DNA of 64,000 nucleotides from Mycolicibacterium nivoides (GCF_003855255.1 NZ_CP034072.1:4707208-4771207), one strand, 5' to 3'. Shown: positions 1-10,706, counted from the stretch's first letter. Notes: generated by a model from the letters alone, not told the origin. Program-made: numbers and translations.

Positions 1-1
1 T

Positions 2-883
2 GATCCCAGCCCCACTCTTGCCGAGTACGCCCATCCGGAGCGCCTGGTCACCGCCGACTGGCTGGCCAGCAATCTGGGCCGGCCCGGTTTGGCCATCGTC
101 GAGTCCGACGAGGATGTCTTGCTCTACGACACCGGCCACATCCCGGGCGCCGTCAAGATCGACTGGCATCTCGACCTCAACGACCCCAACGTGCGTGACT
201 ACATCAACGGTGAACAGTTCGCCGAGTTGATGGACCGCAAGGGCATCAGCCGCGACGACACCGTCGTCATCTACGGCGACAAGAGCAACTGGTGGGCGGC
301 CTACGCGCTGTGGGTGTTCACCCTGTTCGGGCACCCCGATGTGCGCCTCCTCGACGGCGGCCGCGACCTGTGGGTCTCCCACGGCCGCGACACCACCCTC
401 GAGGTGCCCACCCGGCAGTCCAGCGGATATCCGGTCGTGGAGCGCAACGACGCCCCGATCCGCGCCTACCGGAACGACGTGCTCGACATCCTCGGCAAGC
501 AGCCGTTGATCGACGTCCGCTCGCCCCAGGAGTACACGGGCGAACGCACCCACATGCCCGACTACCCGGAAGAGGGCGCACTTCGCGGCGGGCACATCCC
601 CACCGCGAAGTCGATCCCGTGGGCCAAGGCCGCCAGGGACAGCGGGCAGTTCCGCAGCCGCGCCGAGCTCGAGGAGCTCTACGGCTTCCTCAACCCCGAC
701 GACGAGACGGTGGTGTACTGCCGGATCGGTGAGCGCTCGAGCCACACCTGGTTCGTGCTGACCCACCTGCTCGGCCTGCCCGGTGTGCGCAACTACGACG
801 GCTCGTGGACCGAATGGGGCAATGCCGTGCGCGTGCCGGTCGCCGTCGGCCCGGACCCAGGTGACGCCCCGGGCGCCTCATGA
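2..883 (+). CDS. sseA: Thiosulfate sulfurtransferase (rhodanese), 5' end outside window
   Basis: Tandem-rhodanese sulfurtransferase that moves sulfane sulfur from thiosulfate or a related donor to an acceptor. The frame is open from base 2, so the start codon lies upstream; a GTG or ATG chosen inside the window would cut off conserved sequence ([18 protein letters not shown]). The N-terminal rhodanese domain carries [13 protein letters not shown]. The C-terminal domain carries the active loop CRIGERS with the catalytic Cys near base 719. It closely resembles M. tuberculosis SseA (Rv3283). It overlaps the next gene by ATGA, so the two are translationally coupled. In M. tuberculosis the neighbouring SufE-like protein is reported to stimulate SseA, which fits this pairing. 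Confidence 0.93.
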   Translation, partial: DPSPTLAEYAHPERLVTADWLASNLGRPGLAIVESDEDVLLYDTGHIPGAVKIDWHLDLNDPNVRDYINGEQFAELMDRKGISRDDTVVIYGDKSNWWAAYALWVFTLFGHPDVRLLDGGRDLWVSHGRDTTLEVPTRQSSGYPVVERNDAPIRAYRNDVLDILGKQPLIDVRSPQEYTGERTHMPDYPEEGALRGGHIPTAKSIPWAKAARDSGQFRSRAELEELYGFLNPDDETVVYCRIGERSSHTWFVLTHLLGLPGVRNYDGSWTEWGNAVRVPVAVGPDPGDAPGAS

Positions 884-1299
884 GTTCGATGCCGGCCGCC
901 TTGGCAGAGGTCGTCTCCGACTTCCAGGAGGTGGCCGGCCAGGACAAGTTGCAGCTGTTGTTGGAGTTTGCCAACGAGCTGCCACCCTTGCCGACTCATC
1001 TCGAAGAGGCGGCCATGGAACCCGTTCCGGAGTGCCAGTCTCCGTTGTTCCTGGATGTCGACGCGTCCGATCGGGGCAAAGTGCGGCTGTACTTCAGCGC
1101 TCCCCCGGAGGCCCCGACGACGCGCGGGTTCGCCGCGATCCTGGCCACCGGTCTCGACGGCCAGTCCGCCGATGACATCCTGGCGGTGCCCGACGACTTC
1201 TACACCGCATTGGGCCTGGCCGCCCTGATCAGCCCGCTGCGGTTGCGCGGGATGTCGGCGATGCTGACCCGGATCAAGCGGCGGCTGCGCGGAGCCTGA
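880..1299 (+). CDS. SufE-like sulfur acceptor protein (Rv3284 type)
   Basis: 139-residue SufE-family protein. SufE proteins accept persulfide sulfur from a donor enzyme and hand it to Fe-S or other sulfur pathways. The acceptor Cys is in [11 protein letters not shown], matching the GCQS loop of SufE proteins. The start ATG overlaps the sseA stop codon (ATGA at 880-883), so it is probably co-translated with sseA and acts with it. It ends directly against the convergent membrane protein gene, leaving no room for a separate terminator. Orthologue of M. tuberculosis Rv3284 by sequence and position. Confidence 0.9.
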   Translation: MSSMPAALAEVVSDFQEVAGQDKLQLLLEFANELPPLPTHLEEAAMEPVPECQSPLFLDVDASDRGKVRLYFSAPPEAPTTRGFAAILATGLDGQSADDILAVPDDFYTALGLAALISPLRLRGMSAMLTRIKRRLRGA

Positions 1300-2481
1300 T
1301 CAGCGCCGAGGCACCCGGTTCCCAGCCGTCGCGCCGGCAACCTCGGCACCTGTATCGGCCGCGATGGGGCCATCGGTGAGAATCGTTGCGCTGTCGGTGA
1401 TTTCGCCCCATCGACTGGTCATCACCCGCACCCCCGAGCCTCCGATCCGGCACTCCGCCTCGCCGTTGCCTGGATGCCCACCGGCGTCGGACCAACGCAG
1501 CTTCACGTTCACTGTCACGGTGGGGGTGCCCAAGCCGGACACCGCTGGGACCACCTGGCAGCCCCCGGACGGACCACTCGACGAACTCCCGTCGTCAACA
1601 CGGACGCCCTTAGGGACGAGGTACGACACGTCCAGGTATTGCGCCCCGTTATGGATGCCGCCGCTTGCGGCGCCGATGGCGTAGCCCACGATCGGCAGCA
1701 CACCACGGTCTGACACGGCCGGAACGGAACCGTTCGCGTTGGGCACTTCGGCGAGCTGGGGAACGACATTGCCTACGGCCGCGGCCACCTCGGTGCCGTC
1801 TGCTGCGAGGATCGGGCCGTTGGTGGTGATCACCGGCGTGGCGGCCGGGAACGGACCGAGGAAAACCTTCTCCAGCTTGGCCCAGAGTCCGGTACGACAG
1901 GAGTCGTTCTGCTCCATGTCGCGGAGGTTCGCCGGGGCCCAGACGACCTCTACCGAGACGGCAAGTTGCCCGTCATCGCCAGGGGTCTGCTTGGGAACCG
2001 AGGTGCACGGATAGCTGAACCGTTCCGCCATCCGCTGGATGTAGTCCGGCACCGACCTGGGCGGAGCCGTGTAGTAGAGGTCCACAGCGACACCCTTGGG
2101 CACCTGCCTGGCTACGTAGCCGATCACCGGCAGCTGTCCGCGCTTCTCCGGCGCAGGGACGACAAAGGCGGCCTCAGCCGCCTGCCGCTGTTCCTCCGCT
2201 TCGCGGCGGTCCTTCCGCTGGAAGTCACTGTGGATGATCGACGCGCCCAGAAACAGCGCCAGCAGGATCACGAAAACCCCGCCGGCCCGGGTCATTCCGT
2301 AGGCCGCGTCGCTCGGTTCATTGGCCTCGGGATTGCGGAACTTCCAAGACTGGGTGGCCCACCAGATGCGCCTTGGTGAGGCTGCCATGACCCCGCCCAC
2401 CAACACGCCCACGACAATCACCAAAATCCCCGCACCCACCGGCCAACAGTAATAGCGTCGGCCTGTCCGTCGAGACGGCAA
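1300..2481 (-). CDS. Two-TM membrane protein with C-terminal extracytoplasmic region (DUF6199-like N-terminus)
   Basis: 393 residues of unknown function. Two hydrophobic segments (about residues 13-33 and 66-82) flank a short loop, SPRRIWWATQSWKFRNPEAN, which recalls the small DUF6199 proteins of actinobacteria. The rest is probably outside the membrane. It holds two similar halves, each with a GV(A/R)VD-type strand and a phrase such as LPVIGYVAR or LPIVGYAIG followed by a DLYYTAP or DVSYLVP strand, suggesting an internal duplication. Each half has a pair of Cys that could form a disulfide. It is convergent with sseA-sufE and divergent from accA3. The family name is an impression from the N-terminal motif only. 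Confidence 0.7.
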   Translation of the reverse strand: MPSRRTGRRYYCWPVGAGILVIVVGVLVGGVMAASPRRIWWATQSWKFRNPEANEPSDAAYGMTRAGGVFVILLALFLGASIIHSDFQRKDRREAEEQRQAAEAAFVVPAPEKRGQLPVIGYVARQVPKGVAVDLYYTAPPRSVPDYIQRMAERFSYPCTSVPKQTPGDDGQLAVSVEVVWAPANLRDMEQNDSCRTGLWAKLEKVFLGPFPAATPVITTNGPILAADGTEVAAAVGNVVPQLAEVPNANGSVPAVSDRGVLPIVGYAIGAASGGIHNGAQYLDVSYLVPKGVRVDDGSSSSGPSGGCQVVPAVSGLGTPTVTVNVKLRWSDAGGHPGNGEAECRIGGSGVRVMTSRWGEITDSATILTDGPIAADTGAEVAGATAGNRVPRR

Positions 2482-2539
2482 TTTCGTGCGTCAACAGGAC
2501 CGATGTGTTCACCGACAGATTTCCGCCAAAACCTACTCG

Positions 2540-2556
2540 CCGGTAACCGATACCGG
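2540..2556. promoter_or_regulatory. Candidate operator palindrome upstream of accA3
   Basis: The sequence CCGGTA-ACCGA-TACCGG is a perfect 6-bp inverted repeat with a 5-bp spacer, 85 bp before the accA3 start, in the gap shared with the divergent membrane protein gene. It could bind a dimeric regulator of lipid synthesis. No regulator is identified. It may be chance in GC-rich DNA. Confidence 0.3.
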
Positions 2557-2607
2557 ATTGGGAAGCCTCAAGGTGCGGCGCATAAACTGCCCGCGATAGA
2601 TTCTTAA

Positions 2608-4440
<1,833 letters not shown>

Positions 4441-4453
4441 CGCCCAGTCTTTT

Positions 4454-4497
4454 CCACGAGGCTGTAGTCACCACACCCGGTGGCTGCAGCCTCGTGG
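4454..4497 (+). terminator. Strong stem-loop after accA3
   Basis: A 19-bp stem (4454-4472 with 4479-4497) closed by a 6-nt loop, with only two G-U pairs as imperfections, lies 13 bp after the accA3 stop. There is no U tract, as is usual for mycobacterial intrinsic terminators. Confidence 0.75.
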
Positions 4498-4531
4498 CGT
4501 TTCACGCGGCCACCTATGGAACGCTGGTCCT

Positions 4532-4864
4532 GTGGAACCTGTGGAGATCAACAACGGCCAGTGGTATCTGCGCGGACTGCGCGCCGACGACCGTGTCGAC
4601 GACCGGCCCGCGCTCGTCGACCTGGGCGAGGACGACCTGGACTATGTTCACGACGCCGCGGACGGCTGGGCCGATGACACCCGGTACACCTGGGCGGTGT
4701 GCGAACCGACCAGCGGTGAGCTGCTCGCCGAGGTCATCCTCGATCCCGTCACCGGTTTTCTGAGCAGTCGCGGCCGCCCCGGCTTCGAGGACGCCGCTGC
4801 CATCTCGGAGGACACCGTGCGGCGTTATGCGACGCAGGTGCTCGGACTGGAGGTGCACACGTGA
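4532..4864 (+). CDS. Short GNAT-like protein upstream of mdh
   Basis: 110 residues from a GTG start. The pattern [20 protein letters not shown] followed by [17 protein letters not shown] resembles the N-terminal part of RimJ/RimL-type GNAT acetyltransferases, but the acetyl-CoA-binding Q/RxxGxG/A loop is missing, so catalysis is doubtful. The stop codon overlaps the mdh start (GTGA at 4861-4864), so it is coupled to mdh. It may be a degraded or repurposed acetyltransferase domain. The family link rests on weak local resemblance. Confidence 0.6.
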   Translation: MEPVEINNGQWYLRGLRADDRVDDRPALVDLGEDDLDYVHDAADGWADDTRYTWAVCEPTSGELLAEVILDPVTGFLSSRGRPGFEDAAAISEDTVRRYATQVLGLEVHT

Positions 4865-5856
4865 GCACGCCCGCGAACCCCAAGATCGTCACGGTGACCG
4901 GTGCGGCCGGCCAGATCGGCTACGCCGCGCTGTTCCGCATCGGGGCCGGCGCCCTGCTGGGGCGCGACGTCCCGGTGAAGCTGCGCCTGCTGGAACTGCC
5001 CTCAGCGGTCCGGGCGGCCGAAGGCGTGGTCATGGAGCTGGTCGACAGCGCCTTCGATGGGCTGGTCGACATCGAGATTCACGACGACCCGGTGCGGGCC
5101 TTCGACGGTGTCGACGTCGCGCTGCTGGTCGGAGCCAGGCCGCGCAGCAAGGGCATGGAACGCGCGGACCTGTTGGCGGCCAACGCCGCGATCTTCGCCG
5201 AGTCCGGCAAGGCCCTCAACGCCGGCGCGGCCAATGACGTGCGCGTCGTCGTGGTCGGCAATCCGGCGAACACCAATGCACTGGTGGCCGCGGCCCACGC
5301 CCCCGACATCCCGGCTGGGCGATTCACCGCGCTGACCCGACTCGACCACAACCGGGCCGTAGCCGCCCTGGCCACCCACGCGGGTGTTCACGTCACCGAC
5401 GTGTCCCGGGTGACCGTGTGGGGCAACCACTCCCCGACCATGTACCCCGACATCTTCCACGCGGTGGTCGACGGGCGGCCCGGCTCGGAGTACGCGTCAG
5501 ACACCGACTGGCTGACCAACGACTTCATCCCGACCGTCGCCACCCGCGGTACCGCGATCATCGAGGCGCGGGGCACCTCGTCGGCGGCGTCGGCCGCCAA
5601 CGCCGCCATCGACCACGTCCGGGACTGGGTGGACGGCACCGACCCCGATGACTGGACGTCGGTGGCGCTGCCGTCCCCCGGTGTCTACGGGATCCCCGAG
5701 GGCGTGGTCGCCTCACTGCCGGTGCGCGCGGTCGACGGCGCGTGGGAGATCGTGGAGGGCCTGGAGATCAACGACTTCTCCCGGGCCCGTATCGACGCAT
5801 CGGTGGCCGAACTGCTCGACGAGCGCCACGCGGTCGAACGGCTCGGCCTGCTGTAG
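4861..5856 (+). CDS. mdh: Malate dehydrogenase
   Basis: 331-residue NAD-dependent malate dehydrogenase of the TCA cycle, converting malate to oxaloacetate. The N-terminal Rossmann loop is [15 protein letters not shown]. The substrate loop is [14 protein letters not shown] with the catalytic Arg residues. LTRLDHNRA and the catalytic His region [12 protein letters not shown] are intact, and the length matches the mycobacterial enzyme (Rv1240). The GTG start overlaps the upstream stop. In M. tuberculosis mdh lies elsewhere, so the gene has moved relative to that genome. Confidence 0.95.
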   Translation: MSTPANPKIVTVTGAAGQIGYAALFRIGAGALLGRDVPVKLRLLELPSAVRAAEGVVMELVDSAFDGLVDIEIHDDPVRAFDGVDVALLVGARPRSKGMERADLLAANAAIFAESGKALNAGAANDVRVVVVGNPANTNALVAAAHAPDIPAGRFTALTRLDHNRAVAALATHAGVHVTDVSRVTVWGNHSPTMYPDIFHAVVDGRPGSEYASDTDWLTNDFIPTVATRGTAIIEARGTSSAASAANAAIDHVRDWVDGTDPDDWTSVALPSPGVYGIPEGVVASLPVRAVDGAWEIVEGLEINDFSRARIDASVAELLDERHAVERLGLL

Positions 5857-5897
5857 CCCTTCGGCGGCTTTCACCCATCGTGAATCGTGCGGAATAA

Positions 5898-5946
5898 GCA
5901 GGCCGGCAACCCGAACTGCCCTGTGCGGGCGGCTCGGCCGGCCTGC
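5898..5946 (+). terminator. Inverted repeat downstream of mdh
   Basis: GCAGGCCGGC (5898-5907) and its exact complement (5937-5946) can form a 10-bp stem. The 29-nt loop contains a smaller CCCG/CGGG pairing. It lies in the only gap after mdh and before the next gene, so it is a plausible terminator or attenuator. Confidence 0.45.
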
Positions 5947-5965
5947 GCGCTTCTAGCCTCGGCGC

Positions 5966-6715
5966 ATGCCAACTCATCCTTCGGCGCACCCGTTTGCAGG
6001 CCGCAACATCGTCCTCGTCGGCGGTGGTTCAGGCATCGGTCTGGCCACCGCCCGCCTGGTCATTGCGGGGAAGGGCACGGTGGTCTTGGGCGGGCGCACG
6101 CCCGAGCGGCTGGCCTCGGCCGCGGCAACCCTCGGCCCACAAGCCGGGTGGCATCGGATTGACACCGCTGACCAGGATTCGATCGACGCGTTCTTCGATT
6201 TCGTCGGTACCAGGTTCGGCTCCGTCCACGGTCTGTTCACCACCGCCGCCGACTACCTGACCGGTCCGATGGCCCGGCTCAGCGTCGATCAGGCGGCCAC
6301 GGCGTTCGACTCGAAGTTCTGGGGTCAGTACCGCGTGGTCAAGGCGGCGATTCCGGTGTTGAGCCCTGACGCCGCGATCGTGTTGATGTCGGGCGCCGCC
6401 AGCGCCCGCCCGGCAGCGGTCGCACCTGCGTACAGCGCGGCCAACGCGGCGATCGAAGGCCTGGCCCGTGGGTTGGCTGTGGAATTGGCGCCGGTGACCG
6501 TCAACGCGATTGCCCCGGGCACGGTCGAGGGGAATCTGTGGAACCAACGCGATCCCGCCATCCGGGAACAGGCGTTCGCGGCTTATCGCGACGCCTCCAC
6601 CATCGGGCGGTTGGCCGACGAGGATGAGATCGCGCAGTCGGTGGGCTACCTGCTCAGCAGCCGGATCACCACCGGATCCACCCTCTTCCCAGACGGCGGG
6701 TACGCCTTCCGCTGA
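5966..6715 (+). CDS. Short-chain dehydrogenase/reductase-like protein lacking the catalytic Lys
   Basis: 249-residue Rossmann-fold SDR. The nucleotide-binding motif GGGSGIGLATARLV is intact near the N-terminus. The active-site segment reads AYSAANAAIEGLA, so the usual YxxxK has become YxxxN, and the catalytic Ser region reads MSGAAS. The protein may bind NAD(P) but act slowly, on an unusual substrate, or not at all. It is convergent with the MobA-like gene, with only 5 bp between the stops. Substrate unknown. Confidence 0.85.
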   Translation: MPTHPSAHPFAGRNIVLVGGGSGIGLATARLVIAGKGTVVLGGRTPERLASAAATLGPQAGWHRIDTADQDSIDAFFDFVGTRFGSVHGLFTTAADYLTGPMARLSVDQAATAFDSKFWGQYRVVKAAIPVLSPDAAIVLMSGAASARPAAVAPAYSAANAAIEGLARGLAVELAPVTVNAIAPGTVEGNLWNQRDPAIREQAFAAYRDASTIGRLADEDEIAQSVGYLLSSRITTGSTLFPDGGYAFR

Positions 6716-6720
6716 CGTGG

Positions 6721-7266
6721 TCAGCGCTCGTCGATGTCGACACCGGTGGCAAGGTCACCGCATTCCACGGCGATGACGTCGTCGCGGCCACCGAGAAACG
6801 CTCGGGCCCCCTGGTCGCCGTGCAACGCGGCGCCGAGCGCCGCAAGGTGCCCGCGGGCCACGACGACGGGGTGACCCGGGCGGCCCTGGTAGATGGCGCG
6901 GGCCAGGCCGGAGTGCGAGCCGCGCGCTGCGCCCAGGACCCGGACCACGACGTCGGCGCCGACATCCGGGGTGTCGACGGTGTGCAGCACGACCCACTCG
7001 GCCGGGCCGACCGCCTCCAGCCCCTCGCGCACCGACGCGCTCATGCCGTCCGCCCAGCGTGTGGCCACCACCGCGCGAGCGGGCGCGGGGACGTCGACCA
7101 CAGCGGCGCCGAGCACGACGATCACGTCGTCGCAGCCACCGCCGACGAGCGCGGTCACCGCCCTCGCCAGCCAATCACCACCTTCAGCAAGAACTTTCGG
7201 CATTCCGAATCGGCTGCCCGCGCCCGCGGCCAGGAGCACCCCGGCAACGGCGTCGGTGTTCGGCAT
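6721..7266 (-). CDS. MobA-like nucleotidyltransferase
   Basis: 181 residues with the signature GVLLAAGAGSRFGMPKVL of the MobA/MocA NTP-transferase family, then HTVDTPDVGADVV for metal and nucleotide binding. Members attach GMP or CMP to molybdopterin; others transfer sugars or small alcohols. The short protein and the single-domain layout fit the molybdenum cofactor branch used by xanthine dehydrogenase-type enzymes, but no Mo enzyme gene lies nearby. I chose the ATG at 7266, five codons before the nucleotide-binding motif. A TTG at 7308 would add 14 residues that look non-conserved. Confidence 0.8.
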   Translation of the reverse strand: MPNTDAVAGVLLAAGAGSRFGMPKVLAEGGDWLARAVTALVGGGCDDVIVVLGAAVVDVPAPARAVVATRWADGMSASVREGLEAVGPAEWVVLHTVDTPDVGADVVVRVLGAARGSHSGLARAIYQGRPGHPVVVARGHLAALGAALHGDQGARAFLGGRDDVIAVECGDLATGVDIDER

Positions 7267-7308
7267 GCGAACAGTTTGACCTTGAACTATAAGAATCCGC
7301 TCAGACAA

Positions 7309-7364
7309 ATTGTCCGGTGACCTTGGTCGCGGTAGGGTCCGCTACAGGTTGAGTTCACAGCCGC
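7309..7364 (+). promoter_or_regulatory. Conserved upstream block of STAS gene 1
   Basis: Positions 7331-7364 match 13299-13332 at 30 of 34 bases, including an identical 20-nt core, CAGGTTGAGTTCACAGCCGC. Weaker similarity (ATTGTnCG) begins at 7309, with the same 22-bp distance to GGTAG in both copies. Each block lies 100-115 bp before a STAS-domain gene, so it is probably a shared promoter and leader element. It does not match the SigF consensus well. Confidence 0.6.
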
Positions 7365-7462
7365 AGCGAGCGTCATCGACATACGCGCGGGAACTCGTAT
7401 CGTTGTCGATCGGCGCCGCACCAACAGTACGAATACACGTATTACGACTGATGGAGCCAAAA

Positions 7463-7885
7463 ATGACCGCCCTCTCGACGAATGCACTGGTCGACCGGAC
7501 CGGCGAATCGCCCGCGGCGTTTGCGACGCGCTGGCTACCGCCGTCAACAGCAGTGATCAGCGCCCGCGGTGAGATCGATGCCGTCAACGCAGCCGATTTC
7601 GCCGATTACGCGTTGCGAAACACCACCAAGGCCGAGCGGGTCGCAGTCGATCTCACCGATGTCGAATTCTTCGGTACCGCGGGATTCTCCGCCCTCATGG
7701 CCATCGAAGTGCGTTGCTCGGCAGCCAATATCGACTGGGTGCTGGTGCCCAGCAAGGCAGTAACGCGCCTGCTGCGTATCTGCGACCCGGATTCGGCGTT
7801 GCGCACGTGCTACAGCGTGGCTGCGGCACTGTCCAGCCTGAACGGCAAAACCCCGCTACTGCAGCTGGTCACGAAGTCGCGCTAG
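7463..7885 (+). CDS. STAS-domain anti-sigma factor antagonist 1
   Basis: 140-residue SpoIIAA/RsbV-type STAS protein, expected to bind an RsbW-type kinase and free the sigma factor. The core reads AVISARGEIDAVNAADFADY, then VAVDLTDVEFFGTAGFSALM. In SpoIIAA the phosphorylated Ser sits in DSSG; here the motif is GTAG, so a Thr could take the phosphate. The ATG at 7463 has GGAG six bases upstream and is preferred over the in-frame ATG at 7451. The 3' end overlaps the convergent sigF gene by 30 bp. A long leader with a conserved block precedes it. Confidence 0.88.
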   Translation: MTALSTNALVDRTGESPAAFATRWLPPSTAVISARGEIDAVNAADFADYALRNTTKAERVAVDLTDVEFFGTAGFSALMAIEVRCSAANIDWVLVPSKAVTRLLRICDPDSALRTCYSVAAALSSLNGKTPLLQLVTKSR

Positions 7886-8608
7886 CGATTTCGCCAGAAG
7901 TCTGGATACGTGCATCTGCGAGACCCCGACACGTTCGGCGATCTGCGTCTGCGTCATGGATTCGAAGAATCGCAGCACCAGCACCGTTCGTTCCCGCTCA
8001 GGTAATTGGGCGAGCAACGGCCGCAACGTCTCTCGATTTTCGATCTGATCGAGGCCGTCATCCACATCGCCGAGGGTGTCGACGATTGCCGGCGCCTCCT
8101 CGTCGCCCCCGCCGCCGCTGTCGATCGACAGCGTGTTGTACGAGCTGCCCGCAACCAGTCCTTCGATCACCTCTTCGCGGTCCATCTCAAGTTCGACGGC
8201 AAGCTCAGAGGCCGTCGGGGCACGGCCCAACCGCTGAGAAAGCTCCGCTGTCGCGGCGCCGAGCCGCAGGTGCAGTTCCTTCAGCCGCCGCGGCACCTTC
8301 ACCGACCAGCTGTTGTCCCGAAAGTGGCGCCGGACCTCCCCCATGATCGTCGGCACCGCGAAGGACACGAAGTCCGATCCGGTCTCGACATCGAATCGGT
8401 TGACCGCGTTGACCAGGCCGACCCGCGCCACCTGGATCAGGTCTTCACGCGGCTCACCGCGGCCGTCGAACCGCCGCGCGATGTGATCGGCGAGCGGCAG
8501 GCACCGCTGGACAATTCGCTCACGTTGGCGTTCGTAGGCCGACGAGTGCTCGGACAGTCCGGCGAGTTCGCGGAACATGTCGCGAACGTCCGCATATTCC
8601 GACGTCAC
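7856..8608 (-). CDS. sigF: Alternative RNA polymerase sigma factor SigF
   Basis: 250-residue sigma-70 family factor of the SigF/SigB type, directing general stress and stationary-phase transcription in mycobacteria. Region 2 includes DLIQVARVGLVNAVNRFD and FAVPTIMGEVRRHFRD. Region 4 has the helix-turn-helix MTQTQIAERVGVSQMHVSRL. The GTG start overlaps the rsbW stop (GTGA), so sigma and anti-sigma are made together, as in M. tuberculosis Rv3287c-Rv3286c. Many genes in the next 10 kb carry SigF-type promoters. The 3' end overlaps STAS gene 1 on the other strand by 30 bp, allowing antisense interference. Confidence 0.95.
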   Translation of the reverse strand: MTSEYADVRDMFRELAGLSEHSSAYERQRERIVQRCLPLADHIARRFDGRGEPREDLIQVARVGLVNAVNRFDVETGSDFVSFAVPTIMGEVRRHFRDNSWSVKVPRRLKELHLRLGAATAELSQRLGRAPTASELAVELEMDREEVIEGLVAGSSYNTLSIDSGGGGDEEAPAIVDTLGDVDDGLDQIENRETLRPLLAQLPERERTVLVLRFFESMTQTQIAERVGVSQMHVSRLLAKSLARLRDQLQ

Positions 8609-9039
8609 CGCAGCAGGCTCGCTCGCCTCGTCATCAGGGTGATGCCGAATACCTGGCCGGTGTCGGGCCCGTCACCATCGGTGAAGGTCTTGACCTCGTC
8701 GGTCAGGGAACTCAACACATGCCAGCTGAAACTGCCCGGCTCGACCACTGCGGCACCCGTGCAGGTGGTGGAGGCGGTGATCACCACCGTCTCGTCACCG
8801 GGGTCGACAGTCAAACGCAGGCTCGATTCCGGGACCGCGGCCCGGATCAAGGCGGTGCAGGCCTCGTCAACGGCCAGTCGCAGGTCAGCGACGACGTCAA
8901 AGTCAAGGTCCTCGAATGCTGCGATCGCAGCGACCAGCGTTCGCACTACGGCCAGGTTCTCCAGCCTGGCACCGACCCGTATCTCCACCGACCGCTCCGC
9001 GCGGCTCAGCGGCTTGGATTGGCCCTGTTCCTCGGCCAT
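8605..9039 (-). CDS. rsbW: Anti-sigma factor RsbW (UsfX), serine kinase fold
   Basis: 144-residue GHKL/HATPase protein that binds SigF and holds it inactive until an unphosphorylated STAS antagonist competes. The N-box-like segment is VVADLRLAVDEACTALI, and a C-terminal FGITLMTRRAS strand closes the fold. I chose the ATG at 9039 because GGGAGGTGAG sits just before it; upstream GTG codons lack a ribosome site. It is the first gene of the rsbW-sigF operon. A SigF-like promoter about 110 bp upstream would give autoregulation. Confidence 0.93.
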   Translation of the reverse strand: MAEEQGQSKPLSRAERSVEIRVGARLENLAVVRTLVAAIAAFEDLDFDVVADLRLAVDEACTALIRAAVPESSLRLTVDPGDETVVITASTTCTGAAVVEPGSFSWHVLSSLTDEVKTFTDGDGPDTGQVFGITLMTRRASLLR

Positions 9040-9152
9040 CTCACCTCCCGACATCTCGGATCGACAGTATCCCAGTTGGGAGGCCTCGCCTTCGACACCG
9101 GCACTCCTTTCCCGCACCCTGACAGGGGCCCGCGTGAGGGCCCCGGCCAGGG

Positions 9153-9179
9153 ATGCCCATCGCGGCGCAACCCGAAACC
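9153..9179 (-). promoter_or_regulatory. Weak SigF-type promoter for rsbW-sigF
   Basis: Read on the minus strand: GGTTT (9175-9179), a 16-nt spacer, then GGGCAT (9153-9158), one base from GGGTAT. Autoregulation of this operon by SigF is established in mycobacteria, but the -10 mismatch and the long leader make this assignment tentative. It would overlap the promoter area of the divergent DUF6328-like gene. Confidence 0.4.
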
Positions 9180-9206
9180 TGTGATGAACGTGGGATTATC
9201 GAAGTT

Positions 9207-9752
9207 ATGGATCCGGACCGTCCCGAGCTGGATCAGCCTTGGGACCAGACCGCCCGCCACGAGACGGAAGCGGAGCGGTTGGATCGCAACTGGAGCAGTC
9301 TGCTGCAGGAACTGCGCGTCGTGCAGACCGGTGTTCAGCTGCTCACCGGCCTGCTGCTGACTCTGCCTTTCCAGGAACGGTTCTCGATGCTCGACGAGCC
9401 CATGCGGATCGTCTATCTCGTGACCGTCGCCTGTTCGGCCGCTGCCACCGCGCTGCTGGTCGCCCCCGTGGGCATGCATCGCATCCTGTTCCGGAGGCAC
9501 CGGTTGAACCTGCTGGTCTCCGCCGCGCACCGGTGCGCGTTCATCGGGCTCGTGATGCTCGGACTCGCGATGACCGGGGTGACCGAGTTGATCTTCGACA
9601 CGGTCGCCGGACGCGAGGCCGGGGTGATCGCCGGGGCGGTCGCCCTTGCGACCTTCACAGGGGTCTGGCTGGCGCTGCCGTTTGCGATGCGTCTGGGTCA
9701 TCCGATGTCGACCGGACCCTCAGCCGAACTCGGCGCGCAGCGCGGCCAGTAG
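9207..9752 (+). CDS. DUF6328-like membrane protein
   Basis: 181 residues. A polar N-terminus (about 45 residues) is followed by four likely membrane helices; the phrases QELRVVQTGVQLLTGLLLTLPFQ and HRCAFIGLVMLGLAMTGV are typical of the actinobacterial DUF6328 family. No function is known. The ATG at 9207 is chosen because upstream frame sequence is not conserved in character. The 3' end overlaps the convergent F420 enzyme gene by 33 bp. Its position next to rsbW-sigF suggests a stress role, which is inference only. Confidence 0.75.
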   Translation: MDPDRPELDQPWDQTARHETEAERLDRNWSSLLQELRVVQTGVQLLTGLLLTLPFQERFSMLDEPMRIVYLVTVACSAAATALLVAPVGMHRILFRRHRLNLLVSAAHRCAFIGLVMLGLAMTGVTELIFDTVAGREAGVIAGAVALATFTGVWLALPFAMRLGHPMSTGPSAELGAQRGQ

Positions 9753-10706
9753 CGGCTTTGCCGCCTCGTCGAGGAACCGTTGCTGGCCCTGATCACCGAC
9801 CTGGACTAGGGCGACATCGGTGTATCCCGCATCGACAAACGGAGCCACGGCCGCGACGATCGCATCCAGGTCCGGTCCACACGGGATGGCCGCGGCCACG
9901 TCCTCCGGACGTACATACCGGCTTGCCGCGGCGAATCCCGCAGGGGTCGGCAGGTCTGCGTTGACCGCCCAGCCGCCGCCGAACCAGCGGAACTGGTCAT
10001 GGGCCCGCTCGACTGCCGCATCGCGGTCGGGGTCCCAACACACCGGAACCTGTCCGATGGCCCGCCCCTCGGGCAGCACGCCGGTGGCCTGCCGGCACTG
10101 ATGCCAACCCTCGACGACCGCCCGGTCGGGTGCGACGTTGATCAGATGATCGGCGGCCACGGCCAGTCTCTCGACAGACTTCTCACCGGTCATCGAGACG
10201 GCGATGGTCACCGGGACCTCGGGCACATCCCAGATGCGCGCCGAGCTCACTTCGTAGAACTCGCCCCTGAAGTCGATCAGCTCCCCGCTGAGCAGCTCAC
10301 GGATCAACTTGATCGCCTCGGCCAGCATGTCGAGGCGACGGTCCACCGTGGGCCAGCCCTGACCCACGACATGCTCGTTGAGGTTCTCACCGCTGCCGAG
10401 GCCGAGGGTGAACCGGCCGTCGGCCAGGATCTGCACGGTGGCTGCCTGCTGGGCGACGATCGCCGGGTGATACCTGATCGTCGGGCAGGTCACGTACGAG
10501 TACAGCTGCACGGTGTCGGTGGCGTGGGCGACCGCGCCCAGCACGGGCCATGCGTTGGGAGCGTGCCCCTGGCTGGCCAACCATGGGCTGAAGTGGTCAC
10601 TACTCACCTCGAAGTCGAAGCCGGCCTGCTCTGCCGACACCGCGTAGTCGACGAGCTGCCGTGGGCCGCTCTGCTCGGTCATCAGGGTGTATCCGAATCT
10701 GGCCAT
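9720..10706 (-). CDS. F420-dependent LLM-class oxidoreductase
   Basis: 328-residue TIM-barrel enzyme of the luciferase-like superfamily, related to F420-dependent glucose-6-phosphate dehydrogenases. It begins MARFGYTLMTEQSGPRQLV and contains SDHFSPWLASQGHAPNAW, TCPTIRYHPAIVAQQAAT and the cofactor loop LGLGSGENLNEHVVG. These fit the FGD-like subgroup in which reduced F420 is made or used. The substrate is unknown. ATG 10706 is the first codon of the conserved sequence and lies 9 nt after a SigF -10 box, so the gene is probably SigF-driven and nearly leaderless. Confidence 0.9.
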   Translation of the reverse strand: MARFGYTLMTEQSGPRQLVDYAVSAEQAGFDFEVSSDHFSPWLASQGHAPNAWPVLGAVAHATDTVQLYSYVTCPTIRYHPAIVAQQAATVQILADGRFTLGLGSGENLNEHVVGQGWPTVDRRLDMLAEAIKLIRELLSGELIDFRGEFYEVSSARIWDVPEVPVTIAVSMTGEKSVERLAVAADHLINVAPDRAVVEGWHQCRQATGVLPEGRAIGQVPVCWDPDRDAAVERAHDQFRWFGGGWAVNADLPTPAGFAAASRYVRPEDVAAAIPCGPDLDAIVAAVAPFVDAGYTDVALVQVGDQGQQRFLDEAAKPLLAALRAEFG

